From Nocardia bhagyanarayanae (GTDB lineage Bacteria > Actinomycetota > Actinomycetes > Mycobacteriales > Mycobacteriaceae): a DNA stretch of 64,000 nt. This document shows positions 15,152-23,331 of the stretch, in pieces (position 1 is the stretch's first letter; each line of letters begins with the position of its first letter). Both the position numbers and the translations under genes were made by a program. Below the pieces are notes generated by a model. That model worked only from the letters and a program-made list of their open reading frames with translations. It searched no databases and was not told the DNA's origin. The stretch covers positions 6,014,001 to 6,078,000 of the forward strand of contig NZ_VFPG01000001.1 in NCBI RefSeq assembly GCF_006716565.1. The letters are read 5' to 3'.

Positions 15152-17449
15152 TCAGGGCAGATGCTCGGCGACCCACCCGGCGATCTGTGTCCGTGACTCG
15201 AATCCGAGTTTGGTCATGATGTGGTCGACGTGGCTTTCCGCCGTGCGGACCGAGATCACCAATTCGGCCGCGATGCGCTTGTTGCTGTATCCGGCGGCGA
15301 CCAGCTTGGCGACGTCCTTCTCCCGGCGGGTGAGCACGTCGGCCGCGGCGGGCTTCGGCGCCCGTTCGACGACGAGGGGCGCCGTGCCCAGCGCGTAGCG
15401 CACCGCCTCGTCGGTGCCGAGCGCGGCGCCGCTGTCGAACGCGGCGCGAAACTCCCTGTCCCCCATGCCCCGATGCAGCTGCTCGCGCACCTTGTCGCCG
15501 ACCACCTCGGTCATGGCGTGCGCGAGTCGCTGTGTGCTGCCGCGCCGCACCGTGGACGCCGCGCCCATCAGCCGCGCAGCCCGCACCTGGTCGCCCTCAG
15601 CGGCCGACACCCAGGCCAGTCCGTCGAAACCCGAAGCGGTCCAGACACATCGGTCGAACAGCCGGAACTGCTCGACCGCGCGCCGCAGGTCGCCCGCGGC
15701 GCGCTCCTGCTCGCCGCGGCGCCAATGATTCGTGCCCACCGCCCAATACGCGAGCCCGCCCAGCAGATGCGAACCGTGTTCGGCGGTCTTGGCCAGGAAG
15801 CGTTCGGCGATGTCGTCGGCGCGCTCGTCCTCGAGCACCAGCGCGCACACGTAGGCGAAAGCGAAGCTTTCCATCTCCGTGCCGTGGTGGCCGACCTCCT
15901 TGGCGCGCTGGGCCGCGGTGAGCGCGATCTCCAGCGCGCGGTGCGGATCGTTCTCGCTGAAGGTGAGCAGCGCCGAGAGCAACGTCGCCTCGACGAGGAC
16001 CTCGGCGGCGTCGAGTTCGGCGGCCAGCTCGACGCATTCGCGGGCGTAACGCGTGGCCTCGGCGTTGTCCGACAGCATGGCCGCGATCACCGACGCGGCC
16101 GCCAGCGCGCGGGCCCGATCGACCGTGTGCGCCTTGTCCTTTCCGATAGCCTCCACCAGCCAGCGGTAACCCTCCAGCAGGAACCGGTAGTGCTCCCAGA
16201 ACGGACGCAGTTCGGTCGCGATCTCCAGCGCACGGTGCGCGCCGTCCGGATCCGACAGCGAGAATTGAAGTGCCGCACGCAAATTCGCGTGCTCCCTGGT
16301 GACGTCACGGAACCAGGCGACGTCCTCGCCGCCCCAGTAGGCGGTGCGGCCGCGGCGAGCGATGCGGTGGTAGTGGTCGCGGTGGCGGATGCGCACGGCC
16401 CGTTCGTCTCCGGCGGCCGCCAGCTTGGTCAGCGCGAACTGCCGCAGCGGTTCGAGCATGGTGTAGCGGCCGCTGCCGTCGCTGTCGTGCCGGTGCCCGA
16501 GCACCGACTTCTCGACCAGTCCGGTCAGCGCGTCGACCAACACGCCGGGCGGATCGACCACGCACACCGCCTCGGCCGCGTCCAGGTCGAAACCGCCCGC
16601 GAACACCGCGAGCTGCTCCCACAGCCGCTGCTCGTCGGGCGTGCACAGGTCGTAGCTCCAGCTGATCGCGGCTTCGAGGGTCTGCTGGCGGCGCGGCGCG
16701 GTGCGCAGGCCCGTGGTCAGCAGCCGCATGGCGTCGTCGAGGCGGGCCAGCACCTGGTCCGGCGTGAACATCCGCAGCCGCAGCGCCGCCAGCTCCAGCG
16801 CCAGCGGAATGCCCTCCAAGCGGCGGCAGATCGCCGCGAGTACAGGGAGATTCGCCGCGGTGACCCGGAATTCGGGATTGGCCGCCGCCGCGCGGTCGAT
16901 GAGCAGGCGCAGCGCTTCGCTGTCGCCCGCGGCGATCTCCCCGGTCAGCTCGTCGGCCGCCGGGACGGGCAGCGGCGAGACCGGCATGACCTGCTCGCCG
17001 TCCACGCCGAGCGGCTCCCGGCTCGTCGCCAGGATCCGCACCCCGGTGGTGGCCGGGATCAGCCTGCTCACCAGCGCCGCGCAGGCGTCGATCAGGTGTT
17101 CGCAGTTGTCCAGGATGAGCAGCAGGTTCTTGTCGGCGAGGAACTCGGTGAGCCCCGCCAGCGGCGCGCTGGTGTCGTCGCGCAGGCCGAGCGCCTGCGC
17201 GACGCTCAACGCCACCAGATCCCCCTCCTGGACGTGCGCGACCTCGACCAGCCACACGCCGTCGGGAAACGCCCGCCGCACCGACTCCCCCACCCGGCGC
17301 GACAGCCGGGTCTTGCCGACGCCGCCGGGGCCGGTCAGGGTGAGCACCCGCGTGGTGGACAGCAGTCGCTTCGCCGCGGCGAGTTCATCACCGCGTCCGA
17401 CGAAGCTCGTCACCTCCGCGGGGAGGTTTCCTGTCACGTGCCGCACCAC
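15152..17449 (-). CDS. Large ATP-binding LuxR-family transcriptional regulator
   Basis: The protein has 765 aa. GTG 17449 is chosen: GAAGG precedes it, and the protein then opens VVRHVTGNLPAEVTSFVGR, a typical start for this group. The frame stays open far upstream into leuA, but that extension is not protein-like. The ATPase has Walker A GPGGVGKTRL at residues 40-49 and a Walker B-like LLLILDNCEH about 75 residues on, with a SREPLG sensor stretch, as in NB-ARC-like STAND ATPases. The middle is TPR-like helical repeats. The last 65 residues are a LuxR HTH (LTRREKDVAKLVAAGYSNKRIAAELVISVRTAESHVDHIMTKL). It converges with the HsaA/HsaD-like genes and probably activates that cluster on binding a ligand. 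Confidence 0.88.
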   Translation of the reverse strand: MVRHVTGNLPAEVTSFVGRGDELAAAKRLLSTTRVLTLTGPGGVGKTRLSRRVGESVRRAFPDGVWLVEVAHVQEGDLVALSVAQALGLRDDTSAPLAGLTEFLADKNLLLILDNCEHLIDACAALVSRLIPATTGVRILATSREPLGVDGEQVMPVSPLPVPAADELTGEIAAGDSEALRLLIDRAAAANPEFRVTAANLPVLAAICRRLEGIPLALELAALRLRMFTPDQVLARLDDAMRLLTTGLRTAPRRQQTLEAAISWSYDLCTPDEQRLWEQLAVFAGGFDLDAAEAVCVVDPPGVLVDALTGLVEKSVLGHRHDSDGSGRYTMLEPLRQFALTKLAAAGDERAVRIRHRDHYHRIARRGRTAYWGGEDVAWFRDVTREHANLRAALQFSLSDPDGAHRALEIATELRPFWEHYRFLLEGYRWLVEAIGKDKAHTVDRARALAAASVIAAMLSDNAEATRYARECVELAAELDAAEVLVEATLLSALLTFSENDPHRALEIALTAAQRAKEVGHHGTEMESFAFAYVCALVLEDERADDIAERFLAKTAEHGSHLLGGLAYWAVGTNHWRRGEQERAAGDLRRAVEQFRLFDRCVWTASGFDGLAWVSAAEGDQVRAARLMGAASTVRRGSTQRLAHAMTEVVGDKVREQLHRGMGDREFRAAFDSGAALGTDEAVRYALGTAPLVVERAPKPAAADVLTRREKDVAKLVAAGYSNKRIAAELVISVRTAESHVDHIMTKLGFESRTQIAGWVAEHLP

Positions 17450-17499
17450 GCCGAATACCTTCGCACGTATGGCCGACACGGCGGGCGTTTTGCCGCTAT

Positions 17500-19266
17500 T
17501 CAGCGGGACGATACCGCCCGGTTCGCCGCACGGACCACCGCCGCGAGCGAGGCGCCGAGCACCGAGTCGGCGCGGCCGCAGCTCCAATCGGTCCGCTCGC
17601 CCACGCGATATTCCAGATAGGTGATCGCGCTGCTGTCGCTGCCCGTGCCGATCGAATGCTGGGTCAGGCCGAGCACCCGCACCGGCAGCCCCGCCGCGGC
17701 GAGCGCCTCGGTGAGCGCTTCGACCGGCCCGACGTCGCGGTGCTGGGTGGTCGACGTCGCGCCGTCGACGGTGAGCGTGATGTCCGTGCTCCCGGCGCCC
17801 GCGCGCCATTCCTTCAGCACCACCGGCGCGGGTTCCTGGTCGTCCAGATACGCGGCGGTGAACAGCTCGTGCAGCTCGGCCGCGGTGATCTCCAGGCCGG
17901 TGTCGTCGGCGTGCGCCTGGACGCGGCGGGCGAACTCGATCTGCAACCGCCGCGGCAGGTCCAGGCCGTACTCGGTGTGCAGCAGGTAGGCGATGCCGCC
18001 CTTGCCGGATTGCGAGTTGACCCGCACGACGGCGTCGTAGGAACGGCCGAGGTCGGCCGGGTCGATCGGCAGATACGGTACCCGCCACTCGATCTCACGC
18101 TCCGGCCGTCCGGTCGCCGTGGCGCGGGCGCGGTGTTCGGCCATGCCCTTCTTGATCGCGTCCTGGTGGGTTCCGGAGAACGCCGTGTGCACCAGCGCGC
18201 CGACGTACGGGTGCCGTTCGTGGATGGGCATGCGGGTGCAGTACTCGACCGTGCGGGCGATCTCGTCCACGTCGGAGAAGTCGATCATCGGATCGACGCC
18301 TTGCGCGTGGAGGTTCAACGCCAGCGTGGCCAGGTCGACATTGCCGGTCCGCTCGCCGTTGCCGAAGACGCAGCCCTCCACCCGCTGCGCACCGGCCAGC
18401 ACCGCCAGTTCCGCGCAGGCGACGCCGGTGCCGCGGTCGTTGTGCGGGTGCACCGAGAGGATCACGCTGTCGCGGCGGGCCAGGTTGCGGTGCATGTACT
18501 CGATCTGGTCGGCGTACACGTTCGGCGTGGCCACCTCCACGGTCGCGGGCAGGTTCAGCACCACGGGTCGTTGCGGGGTCGCGTCCCACAAAGTGGTCAT
18601 CCGGTCGCACATGTCGAGCACGAAATCGGGTTCGGTCAGATTGAACACCTCCGGCGAGAACTCGAACCGCACCGAGGGCAGATCACCGGCGAACTCGAGC
18701 ACATCGCGTCCGCCGGCCAGGATCAGCTCGCGCAGCGCGTCGCGGTCCTTGCCGAGGACCACCTCCCGCCACGTCGGCGCGGTGGCCGTGTACATGTGCA
18801 CGACGACCTCGTTGCGCAGGCCGCGCACCGATTCCACCGTGCGCTCGATGAGGTCGCGGCGGGCCGGGGTGAAGACGACGATCGTCACGTCCTCGGGCGC
18901 GAGATCGGTCTCGGCCAGCAGCCGGACGAAATCGAAATCGGTCTGCGAGGCCGAGGGGTAGCCGACCTCGATCTCCTTGTAGCCCATGGCGACGAGCAAC
19001 TCGAAAAAACGCCGCTTGCGTTCGGGATCCATAGGCTCGGCGAGCGCCTGGTTGCCGTCGCGCAGATCCACCGGAACCCAGAGGGGCGCGGCGGTGATGC
19101 GCGCGTTCGGCCAATCACGTTGTGTCAGGGGAACTTCCACGCGGTCGTGGACCGGCCGGTAGCGGTGCGACGGCATCGTCGAACGCCGCTGCCTGTTCCA
19201 GTGCGGCGCACCGTCGGCGACGGGGCCCGCAGGGGTGTGGATGGTGGGGAAAACACGCGTTGTCAT
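17500..19266 (-). CDS. leuA: 2-isopropylmalate synthase
   Basis: The protein has 588 aa; ATG 19266 follows GGAAAG. It condenses acetyl-CoA with 3-methyl-2-oxobutanoate in the first committed step of leucine synthesis, in the cytosol. Catalytic-barrel motifs are present: [15 protein letters not shown] (metal and substrate residues), [34 protein letters not shown] with the metal His pair, and [12 protein letters not shown]. The C-terminal 140 residues form the leucine-binding regulatory domain ([10 protein letters not shown]). Length and layout match the long actinobacterial LeuA (LeuA2-type, as in M. tuberculosis). A leucine-rich leader peptide and competing hairpins upstream point to transcription attenuation, in addition to the usual feedback inhibition by leucine. 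Confidence 0.97.
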   Translation of the reverse strand: MTTRVFPTIHTPAGPVADGAPHWNRQRRSTMPSHRYRPVHDRVEVPLTQRDWPNARITAAPLWVPVDLRDGNQALAEPMDPERKRRFFELLVAMGYKEIEVGYPSASQTDFDFVRLLAETDLAPEDVTIVVFTPARRDLIERTVESVRGLRNEVVVHMYTATAPTWREVVLGKDRDALRELILAGGRDVLEFAGDLPSVRFEFSPEVFNLTEPDFVLDMCDRMTTLWDATPQRPVVLNLPATVEVATPNVYADQIEYMHRNLARRDSVILSVHPHNDRGTGVACAELAVLAGAQRVEGCVFGNGERTGNVDLATLALNLHAQGVDPMIDFSDVDEIARTVEYCTRMPIHERHPYVGALVHTAFSGTHQDAIKKGMAEHRARATATGRPEREIEWRVPYLPIDPADLGRSYDAVVRVNSQSGKGGIAYLLHTEYGLDLPRRLQIEFARRVQAHADDTGLEITAAELHELFTAAYLDDQEPAPVVLKEWRAGAGSTDITLTVDGATSTTQHRDVGPVEALTEALAAAGLPVRVLGLTQHSIGTGSDSSAITYLEYRVGERTDWSCGRADSVLGASLAAVVRAANRAVSSR

Positions 19267-19279
19267 GGTCTGCTTTCCG

Positions 19280-19365
19280 GCCGAGGCGGCCTTCGCATAC
19301 GAAGAGTGACCGGCCACGACGAAGCCCCACGGCGGGCGGCCGGTCGAATCAGGCCCCGCCGTGGC
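19280..19365 (-). promoter_or_regulatory. leuA attenuator: two mutually exclusive hairpins
   Basis: In the leuA leader, on the minus strand, CCACGGCGGG inside the end of the leader peptide can pair with CCCGCCGTGG downstream (10 bp, perfect). GACCGGCC, which lies in that loop, can instead pair with GGCCGGTC further on (8 bp, perfect). Because the segments interleave, the two stems exclude each other or form a pseudoknot. Ribosome stalling at Leu codons of the leader peptide would choose between them. Confidence 0.7.
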
Positions 19366-19390
19366 GGCTAAGCAGAAGCGTGCGCGTCAT
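19349..19390 (-). CDS. leuL: Leucine leader peptide of leuA
   Basis: A 13-codon frame, ATG 19390 to TGA 19349, encodes [13 protein letters not shown] with three consecutive Leu codons (CTT CTG CTT). CTT is rare in such GC-rich genomes, which would sharpen sensitivity to charged tRNA-Leu. The frame ends inside the first arm of the hairpin that precedes leuA, the geometry expected of ribosome-mediated attenuation. A TAGAGT box lies 8-13 bases upstream, so the transcript may be nearly leaderless. Confidence 0.75.
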   Translation of the reverse strand: MTRTLLLSRHGGA

Positions 19391-19400
19391 GATGGCTAGA

Positions 19401-19428
19401 CTCTACACAACTCCTCAGACAAGTAGAG
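19401..19428. promoter_or_regulatory. Inverted repeat CTCTAC-N16-GTAGAG between leuL and the GntR gene
   Basis: The arms lie at 19401-19406 and 19423-19428, just before the GntR start at 19437 and over the likely leftward leuA promoter. It could be the operator of the GntR regulator, possibly affecting both directions. Confidence 0.4.
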
Positions 19429-19436
19429 AGGTTCGG

Positions 19437-20108
19437 ATGGTCTCGCAGGTCCGCCGCCACCCGCTCGCCGCGCAGGCTGCCGAGTTGCTGCTCGCCCGCG
19501 TCCGCGCGGGCGAATGGCCGCTCGGGCACCGGTTGCCCGGCGAGACGACCCTGGCCGCGCAGCTGGGCGTGGGCCGTTCCACGCTGCGCGAAGCCATCCG
19601 CGAGCTGGCGGGCAAGGGTGTGCTGGACAGCCGCCAGGGCGCGGGCGTGTTCGTCACCGCGCTGGACGTGACCGAGGAGTGGGACGTGGTGCTGCGCCGA
19701 GCCGCCATCGCGTCGGTGATCGAGGCCAGGATCGCCATCGAGGCCGAGGCCGCCGCGCTCGCCGCCGCCCGGCGCACACCCGCGGACCTGCGCGCGATCC
19801 GCCGCGCGCTGGCGGCACGTGAGGCGCGGGGCGAACCCGTCGACGAGCACGTCGACGCCGACATGGCGTTCCACCGCGCCGTCATCCTCGCCGCGCACAA
19901 CGACGTGCTGACCCAGCTCTTCGACACCTTCCTGCCGCGCCTGCGCCAGGCCATGATCGACATGCTCAGGATCCGCCCCGTCCCCTCCGAACCGGAGGAC
20001 CACGAGGCGCACATCCGGCTGGCCGACGCCATCGCGCACCGAAACCCCACCGCCGCTGCCGAATTCAGCCGCGCCCATCTCACCGCGCTGAAGGCGGCGT
20101 TCTCGTGA
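19437..20108 (+). CDS. GntR family regulator, FadR (FCD) subfamily
   Basis: The protein has 223 aa. ATG 19437 follows AGAGAGG. The winged HTH at residues 1-72 is typical GntR (GEWPLGHRLPGETTLAAQLGVGRSTLREAIRELAGKGVLDSRQGAGVFV). The rest is an all-helical FCD domain with the metal or ligand His/Asp pattern (VDADMAFHRAVILAAHND, HEAHIRLADAI). The stop overlaps the GTG frame of the downstream ABC ATPase, so the two are co-transcribed. It may autoregulate through the inverted repeat at 19401-19428. The ligand is unknown, probably a carboxylic acid as in other FCD proteins. Confidence 0.88.
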   Translation: MVSQVRRHPLAAQAAELLLARVRAGEWPLGHRLPGETTLAAQLGVGRSTLREAIRELAGKGVLDSRQGAGVFVTALDVTEEWDVVLRRAAIASVIEARIAIEAEAAALAAARRTPADLRAIRRALAAREARGEPVDEHVDADMAFHRAVILAAHNDVLTQLFDTFLPRLRQAMIDMLRIRPVPSEPEDHEAHIRLADAIAHRNPTAAAEFSRAHLTALKAAFS

Positions 20109-20131
20109 TCGATCCGAGGGAGGAAACACCC

Positions 20132-20941
20132 GTGACCGCGCCCGTGCTCCAGCTGACCGACGTGACCTTCCGCCGCGAGGGCAAGCAGATCATCGACGGC
20201 ATCTCGCTCACCGTGCGCGCGGGCGAACACTGGGCGCTGCTCGGCCCCAACGGCGCGGGCAAGAGCACGCTGCTCGGCTTCTGCGGCGCCGTCACCTTCC
20301 CGACCTCCGGCACCGTGCGCATCTTCGGCGAACGGATGGGGCGGGTCGAACTGGCCGCGCTGCGCCACGCGATCGGCCACGTCAACCCGCGGCATCCGCT
20401 GCGCTACCCGCTCAGCATCCGTGCGGTCGTGCTCACCGGCCTCACCGCGACCATCGACACCCCGATGCGCTGGACGCCCACCGCCGAGCAGGTCCGCAGG
20501 GCCGACGCCATGATCGAGTCGGTCGGACTGAAAGGCAAGGGCGACAACACCTGGCCGACCCTGTCGCAAGGCGAACGTGGGCGCGCGCTCATCGCCCGCG
20601 CGCTCATCGCCGAACCCCGGCTGTTGCTTTTCGACGAGCCGACCACCGGTCTCGACGTGGCCGCGCGTGAACAACTGCTCGAGACGATCGACCACCTCGA
20701 CCGCACCCATCCGGAAGTCGCCTCGGTCCTGGTCACCCATCACCTCGAGGAGCTGCCGACCAGCACGACCCACGCCCTGCTCATCGCCGAGGGGCGCACC
20801 GTCGCCGCGGGCCCCGCCCGGGAGACCCTGACCACCGGCAACGTGTCCGCGGCGTTCGACCACCCCGTCGAGGTCGCCTACGACCGCGGGCGCTGGACCG
20901 CGCGGGCGAAGGTCGATCCGTTGCGTACCTTCGCCCCGTGA
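20132..20941 (+). CDS. ABC transporter ATP-binding protein (YlmA/ModF-like)
   Basis: The protein has 269 aa. GTG 20132 has GAGGGAGGAA in front; an upstream GTG at 20105 overlaps the GntR stop but lacks a site. It contains Walker A GPNGAGKST, the Q-loop region, signature LSQGERGR, Walker B LLLFDEPTTGLD and the H-loop VTHHLEELP. The SQGER signature and VTHHLEE ending resemble YlmA-type soluble ATPases annotated with molybdate or iron transporters. No permease gene accompanies it. With its GntR partner it forms a two-gene unit, so the partner is encoded elsewhere or the ATPase has a non-transport role. Confidence 0.85.
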   Translation: MTAPVLQLTDVTFRREGKQIIDGISLTVRAGEHWALLGPNGAGKSTLLGFCGAVTFPTSGTVRIFGERMGRVELAALRHAIGHVNPRHPLRYPLSIRAVVLTGLTATIDTPMRWTPTAEQVRRADAMIESVGLKGKGDNTWPTLSQGERGRALIARALIAEPRLLLFDEPTTGLDVAAREQLLETIDHLDRTHPEVASVLVTHHLEELPTSTTHALLIAEGRTVAAGPARETLTTGNVSAAFDHPVEVAYDRGRWTARAKVDPLRTFAP

Positions 20942-20952
20942 CGGCGGGGGGC

Positions 20953-21465
20953 TCAGTCGCCGTCACGGTGCGCGGTGTCGAGCCGCGCTTCGGCCTCGGC
21001 CAGCTCGCGCAGCGTGAGCAGTTGCTTGCGCGTCATGAAGACGTCGCCCAAGGCGAGCAGCCGGGCGACGATCCGCGGTGTGCCGAAACGCGCACGGACC
21101 ACGAGCCGAGTGCCCGCACCCTCCGGACGCACGGCGTAGGTGACGGCGATCCGTCCGGAAACGAGTGTGATGTGGCGTCCCAGGACGAACGAGTCGAGCC
21201 GGAAGACCGACATGAAGTCCTGGCCGACCTCGAGTTCGGTCAGGTGCGGGTCGCGTTCGCGCGGACTGCGGCGACCCCAGTTGTCCAGCAGGTCGTAACT
21301 GTATGGCGCGACTCGCAATTGGCACAGCCAGCTGTACACAACCGTCGGCGGCGCGGCGATGCTGATGGCGCGATCCGCTTGCAGCGCGGTGGGTTCCAGC
21401 TCGTCACAGGGCAGTGGGTCGTCGCGTTCGGCTTCTGTTGCGCCCCAGAGCGTTCCGCTGATCAT
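20953..21465 (-). CDS. SRPBCC (START-like) family protein, second of a coupled pair
   Basis: The protein has 170 aa. ATG 21465 overlaps the upstream stop as ATGA. The helix-grip signature is seen in RAISIAAPPTVVYSWLCQLRVAPYSYD near the N-terminus, a strand DFMSVFRLDSFVLGRHITLV, and the final long helix GDVFMTRKQLLTLRELAEAEA. The SRPBCC fold binds hydrophobic ligands, with no fixed reaction. It is coupled to another SRPBCC protein, and a TetR regulator is divergent. It converges on the ABC ATPase gene with an 11-base gap. Confidence 0.75.
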   Translation of the reverse strand: MISGTLWGATEAERDDPLPCDELEPTALQADRAISIAAPPTVVYSWLCQLRVAPYSYDLLDNWGRRSPRERDPHLTELEVGQDFMSVFRLDSFVLGRHITLVSGRIAVTYAVRPEGAGTRLVVRARFGTPRIVARLLALGDVFMTRKQLLTLRELAEAEARLDTAHRDGD

Positions 21466-21830
21466 GCCGCGGCCGCGATTCGGCCGAGCATGCGCCGCAC
21501 CAGGAACGCGTGGCCGCCGCTGCCGACCACCAGCGCGCGATAGATCTTGCCGTGCAGACCGGGAAAATCTCCCCTGCTCGTCGCCCGGACCTTGGTTCGG
21601 TTCCGTCCCTCGTCCTCGAGTTCGAAGACCAGCTCGTAGCGGGAGAACCAGTGCTGACCGCTCATCGCGAAGCGGGCCGGTTCCTCGGCGGCGTCCAGCA
21701 CGAATCCGGAGGGCACCGAAGCGGGGTCGTGCGGATCCGTGCACATGACTTTCAGCAGCGCTTTCCAGGTCCGGTCGCGATTCGCGTCGACATCTCTGGC
21801 ATGCTGGTCGATATAGGACAATCGCTCCAT
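21462..21830 (-). CDS. SRPBCC (START-like) family protein, first of a coupled pair
   Basis: The protein has 122 aa. ATG 21830 gives a natural N-terminus (ERLSYIDQHARDVDANRDRTWKALLKV, the first strand and helix of the fold). No purine-rich ribosome site precedes it, so translation may be leaderless or start-limited. Residues 57-85 hold the curved sheet (GQHWFSRYELVFELEDEG, NRTKVRATSRGDFPG), and residues 89-122 the C-terminal helix (LHGKIYRALVVGSGGHAFLVRRMLGRI). It overlaps the second SRPBCC gene by 4 bases. Only 21 bases separate its start from that of the divergent TetR gene. Confidence 0.75.
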   Translation of the reverse strand: MERLSYIDQHARDVDANRDRTWKALLKVMCTDPHDPASVPSGFVLDAAEEPARFAMSGQHWFSRYELVFELEDEGRNRTKVRATSRGDFPGLHGKIYRALVVGSGGHAFLVRRMLGRIAAAA

Positions 21831-21842
21831 ATAGAAGGAACG

Positions 21843-21850
21843 TACTAGTA
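21843..21850. promoter_or_regulatory. Palindrome TACTAGTA in a 21-bp divergent gap
   Basis: A perfect 8-bp palindrome directly abutting the TetR start region, in a 21-base gap between two divergent start codons. Promoters in both directions must overlap each other or the opposite gene. The palindrome is the natural place for the TetR dimer to bind. Confidence 0.45.
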
Positions 21851-21851
21851 G

Positions 21852-22445
21852 ATGGCGCCACCTCGCAAGCACGACACCGATGTGATCCTCGACGCAGCAC
21901 GCGCTCTCGTGCTCGCCGACGGCCCCCGCGCGGCGAGCGTGGCGGCCATCGCCAAAGCCAGCGGCGCGCCGGTCGGCACGCTGTATCACCGCTTCGGCAA
22001 CCGCAACGGCGTGCTCAGCGCGGTCTGGTTCCGCTCGCTGGACCGCTTTCAGCAGCGAACCCTGGCGGCCGCGAACCACGACGACGCCGTCGAGGCGGGT
22101 GTCGCCATGGCCGGTGCGGCCATCCGGTTCGGTCGTGAGCTGCCCGAGGACGCCCGGCTGCTGCTCGAGCTGCGCCCGCGCGACCTGCTCGACGGCGGCC
22201 CGGACAACGAGTTCCACGCCCGGCTCGAGGCCATGAACGTCCGGTTGATCGAGCAGCTGCGCCGTATCACCCGCGAGTTGCTCGGTGCGGACGGCCATCG
22301 GGAGATCGACGCGGTCAGCCGCGCGATCGTCGATCTGCCCTATGCCGCGCTGCGCAGGCACGCGCACGCCCCCGCGCTGCCGGACTGGCTGGACGACGAC
22401 CTGACCGCGGCCGCCCGCACCCTGCTCGAGTCGTATCGCCGCTGA
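21852..22445 (+). CDS. TetR family transcriptional regulator
   Basis: The protein has 197 aa. The HTH is at residues 27-49 (ASVAAIAKASGAPVGTLYHRFGN), with the typical F-G/L-Y-x-x-F ending. The remainder is helical (VEAGVAMAGAAIRFGRELPEDARLLLELRPRDLL). It probably represses the divergent SRPBCC pair. No ribosome site is evident before ATG 21852, and with so short a gap the mRNA is likely leaderless. The inducer is unknown; the SRPBCC targets suggest a hydrophobic compound. Confidence 0.9.
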   Translation: MAPPRKHDTDVILDAARALVLADGPRAASVAAIAKASGAPVGTLYHRFGNRNGVLSAVWFRSLDRFQQRTLAAANHDDAVEAGVAMAGAAIRFGRELPEDARLLLELRPRDLLDGGPDNEFHARLEAMNVRLIEQLRRITRELLGADGHREIDAVSRAIVDLPYAALRRHAHAPALPDWLDDDLTAAARTLLESYRR

Positions 22446-22457
22446 CCGGCGGTTCGC

Positions 22458-23111
22458 TCAGTTCCCCGCGACCAGCGCCGGGGTGAGTTCGTCGAGCCCG
22501 TCGATGACCTGATCGGCCAGCGCCCGCGCGTCGGGGTCGAGGGGATACTCCGGTCGCGGCGCCGCGATCACCCGCATGCCAGCGGCGTGCGCGGCGCGCA
22601 GCCCGTTGCTCGAATCCTCCACGGCCGCACAGTCGGTCGACTTCTTGCGCAGGAAGCCCGCGACCGCCACGTACACGTCCGGCGCGGGTTTGCCGCGGTC
22701 GACCTCCTCGGTGGAGAACGTCACGTCGAAGAACTCGATCAGCCCGGTTCGCCCGAGCACGGTGTCGATCAGCGTTCTCGGCGAGGAGCTGGCGACCCCG
22801 AGTGGCCAGTTCTCGCTCATCCGCTGCACCGCGGCGACCGCTCCGGGGAGCAGCGGCACGCTCCGGTCGTAGTGCGCGGCCATCCGCTCGATGACGTCGT
22901 CGGCCACGCGTTCGGGCGGCTCGCCGACTCCGAGTTCGCCGCTGAGGTACTCCGACCACTCCCCCGTGCTCATGCCCATCAGTCGCTTCTGCGTGTCCGG
23001 TAGCCAGCGGCCCCCCTTCTCGGCGACGTACTCGCGCCGCACCCGCTCCCAGACCGGCTCGGAATCGATCAGCACGCCGTCCATGTCGAACACGACTGCC
23101 GTAATACGCAT
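22458..23111 (-). CDS. HAD-superfamily hydrolase, beta-phosphoglucomutase/phosphatase type
   Basis: The protein has 217 aa, starting at ATG 23111. All HAD motifs are seen: I, VFDMDGVLIDSEP (nucleophile Asp and acid Asp); II, GVASSSPRTLID; III, Lys in DRGKPAPDVYVAVA; IV, AAVEDSSNGLRAAHAAGM. The cap between motifs I and II is helical, as in subclass IA (phosphoglycolate phosphatase, beta-phosphoglucomutase, 2-deoxyglucose-6-phosphatase). The substrate cannot be read from the sequence. It converges with the TetR gene, and its 5' region of 220 bp faces the divergent thioesterase gene. Confidence 0.9.
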   Translation of the reverse strand: MRITAVVFDMDGVLIDSEPVWERVRREYVAEKGGRWLPDTQKRLMGMSTGEWSEYLSGELGVGEPPERVADDVIERMAAHYDRSVPLLPGAVAAVQRMSENWPLGVASSSPRTLIDTVLGRTGLIEFFDVTFSTEEVDRGKPAPDVYVAVAGFLRKKSTDCAAVEDSSNGLRAAHAAGMRVIAAPRPEYPLDPDARALADQVIDGLDELTPALVAGN

Positions 23112-23331
23112 CGGTGCAACGCCTTTCGCCGTTCGCGAGGGCACGGCCGCCGGGCGGTCGGGGGCCCGCCGTGCCGAGCTCGCGTGGTGTATTCGGTGAC
23201 CTGATGGGTGATCGGCTACCCAGCGTAGGGGCAGCGGATTCCGGTCGCGGCCGGGGGCCGCCGGAACCGGACCGCCCGCGCGGCCGCCCCCGGCGCGGGA
23301 GCATCCGACGGGCAACCGATAACTTGTTGTC

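Noticed and set aside
17450..18088. An open extension of the LuxR ATPase gene by more than 200 codons upstream.
   Set aside because: It is antisense-free but runs through leuA in another frame with Arg/Pro/Gly-rich composition and no ribosome site; GTG 17449 with GAAGG and a family-like N-terminus is better.
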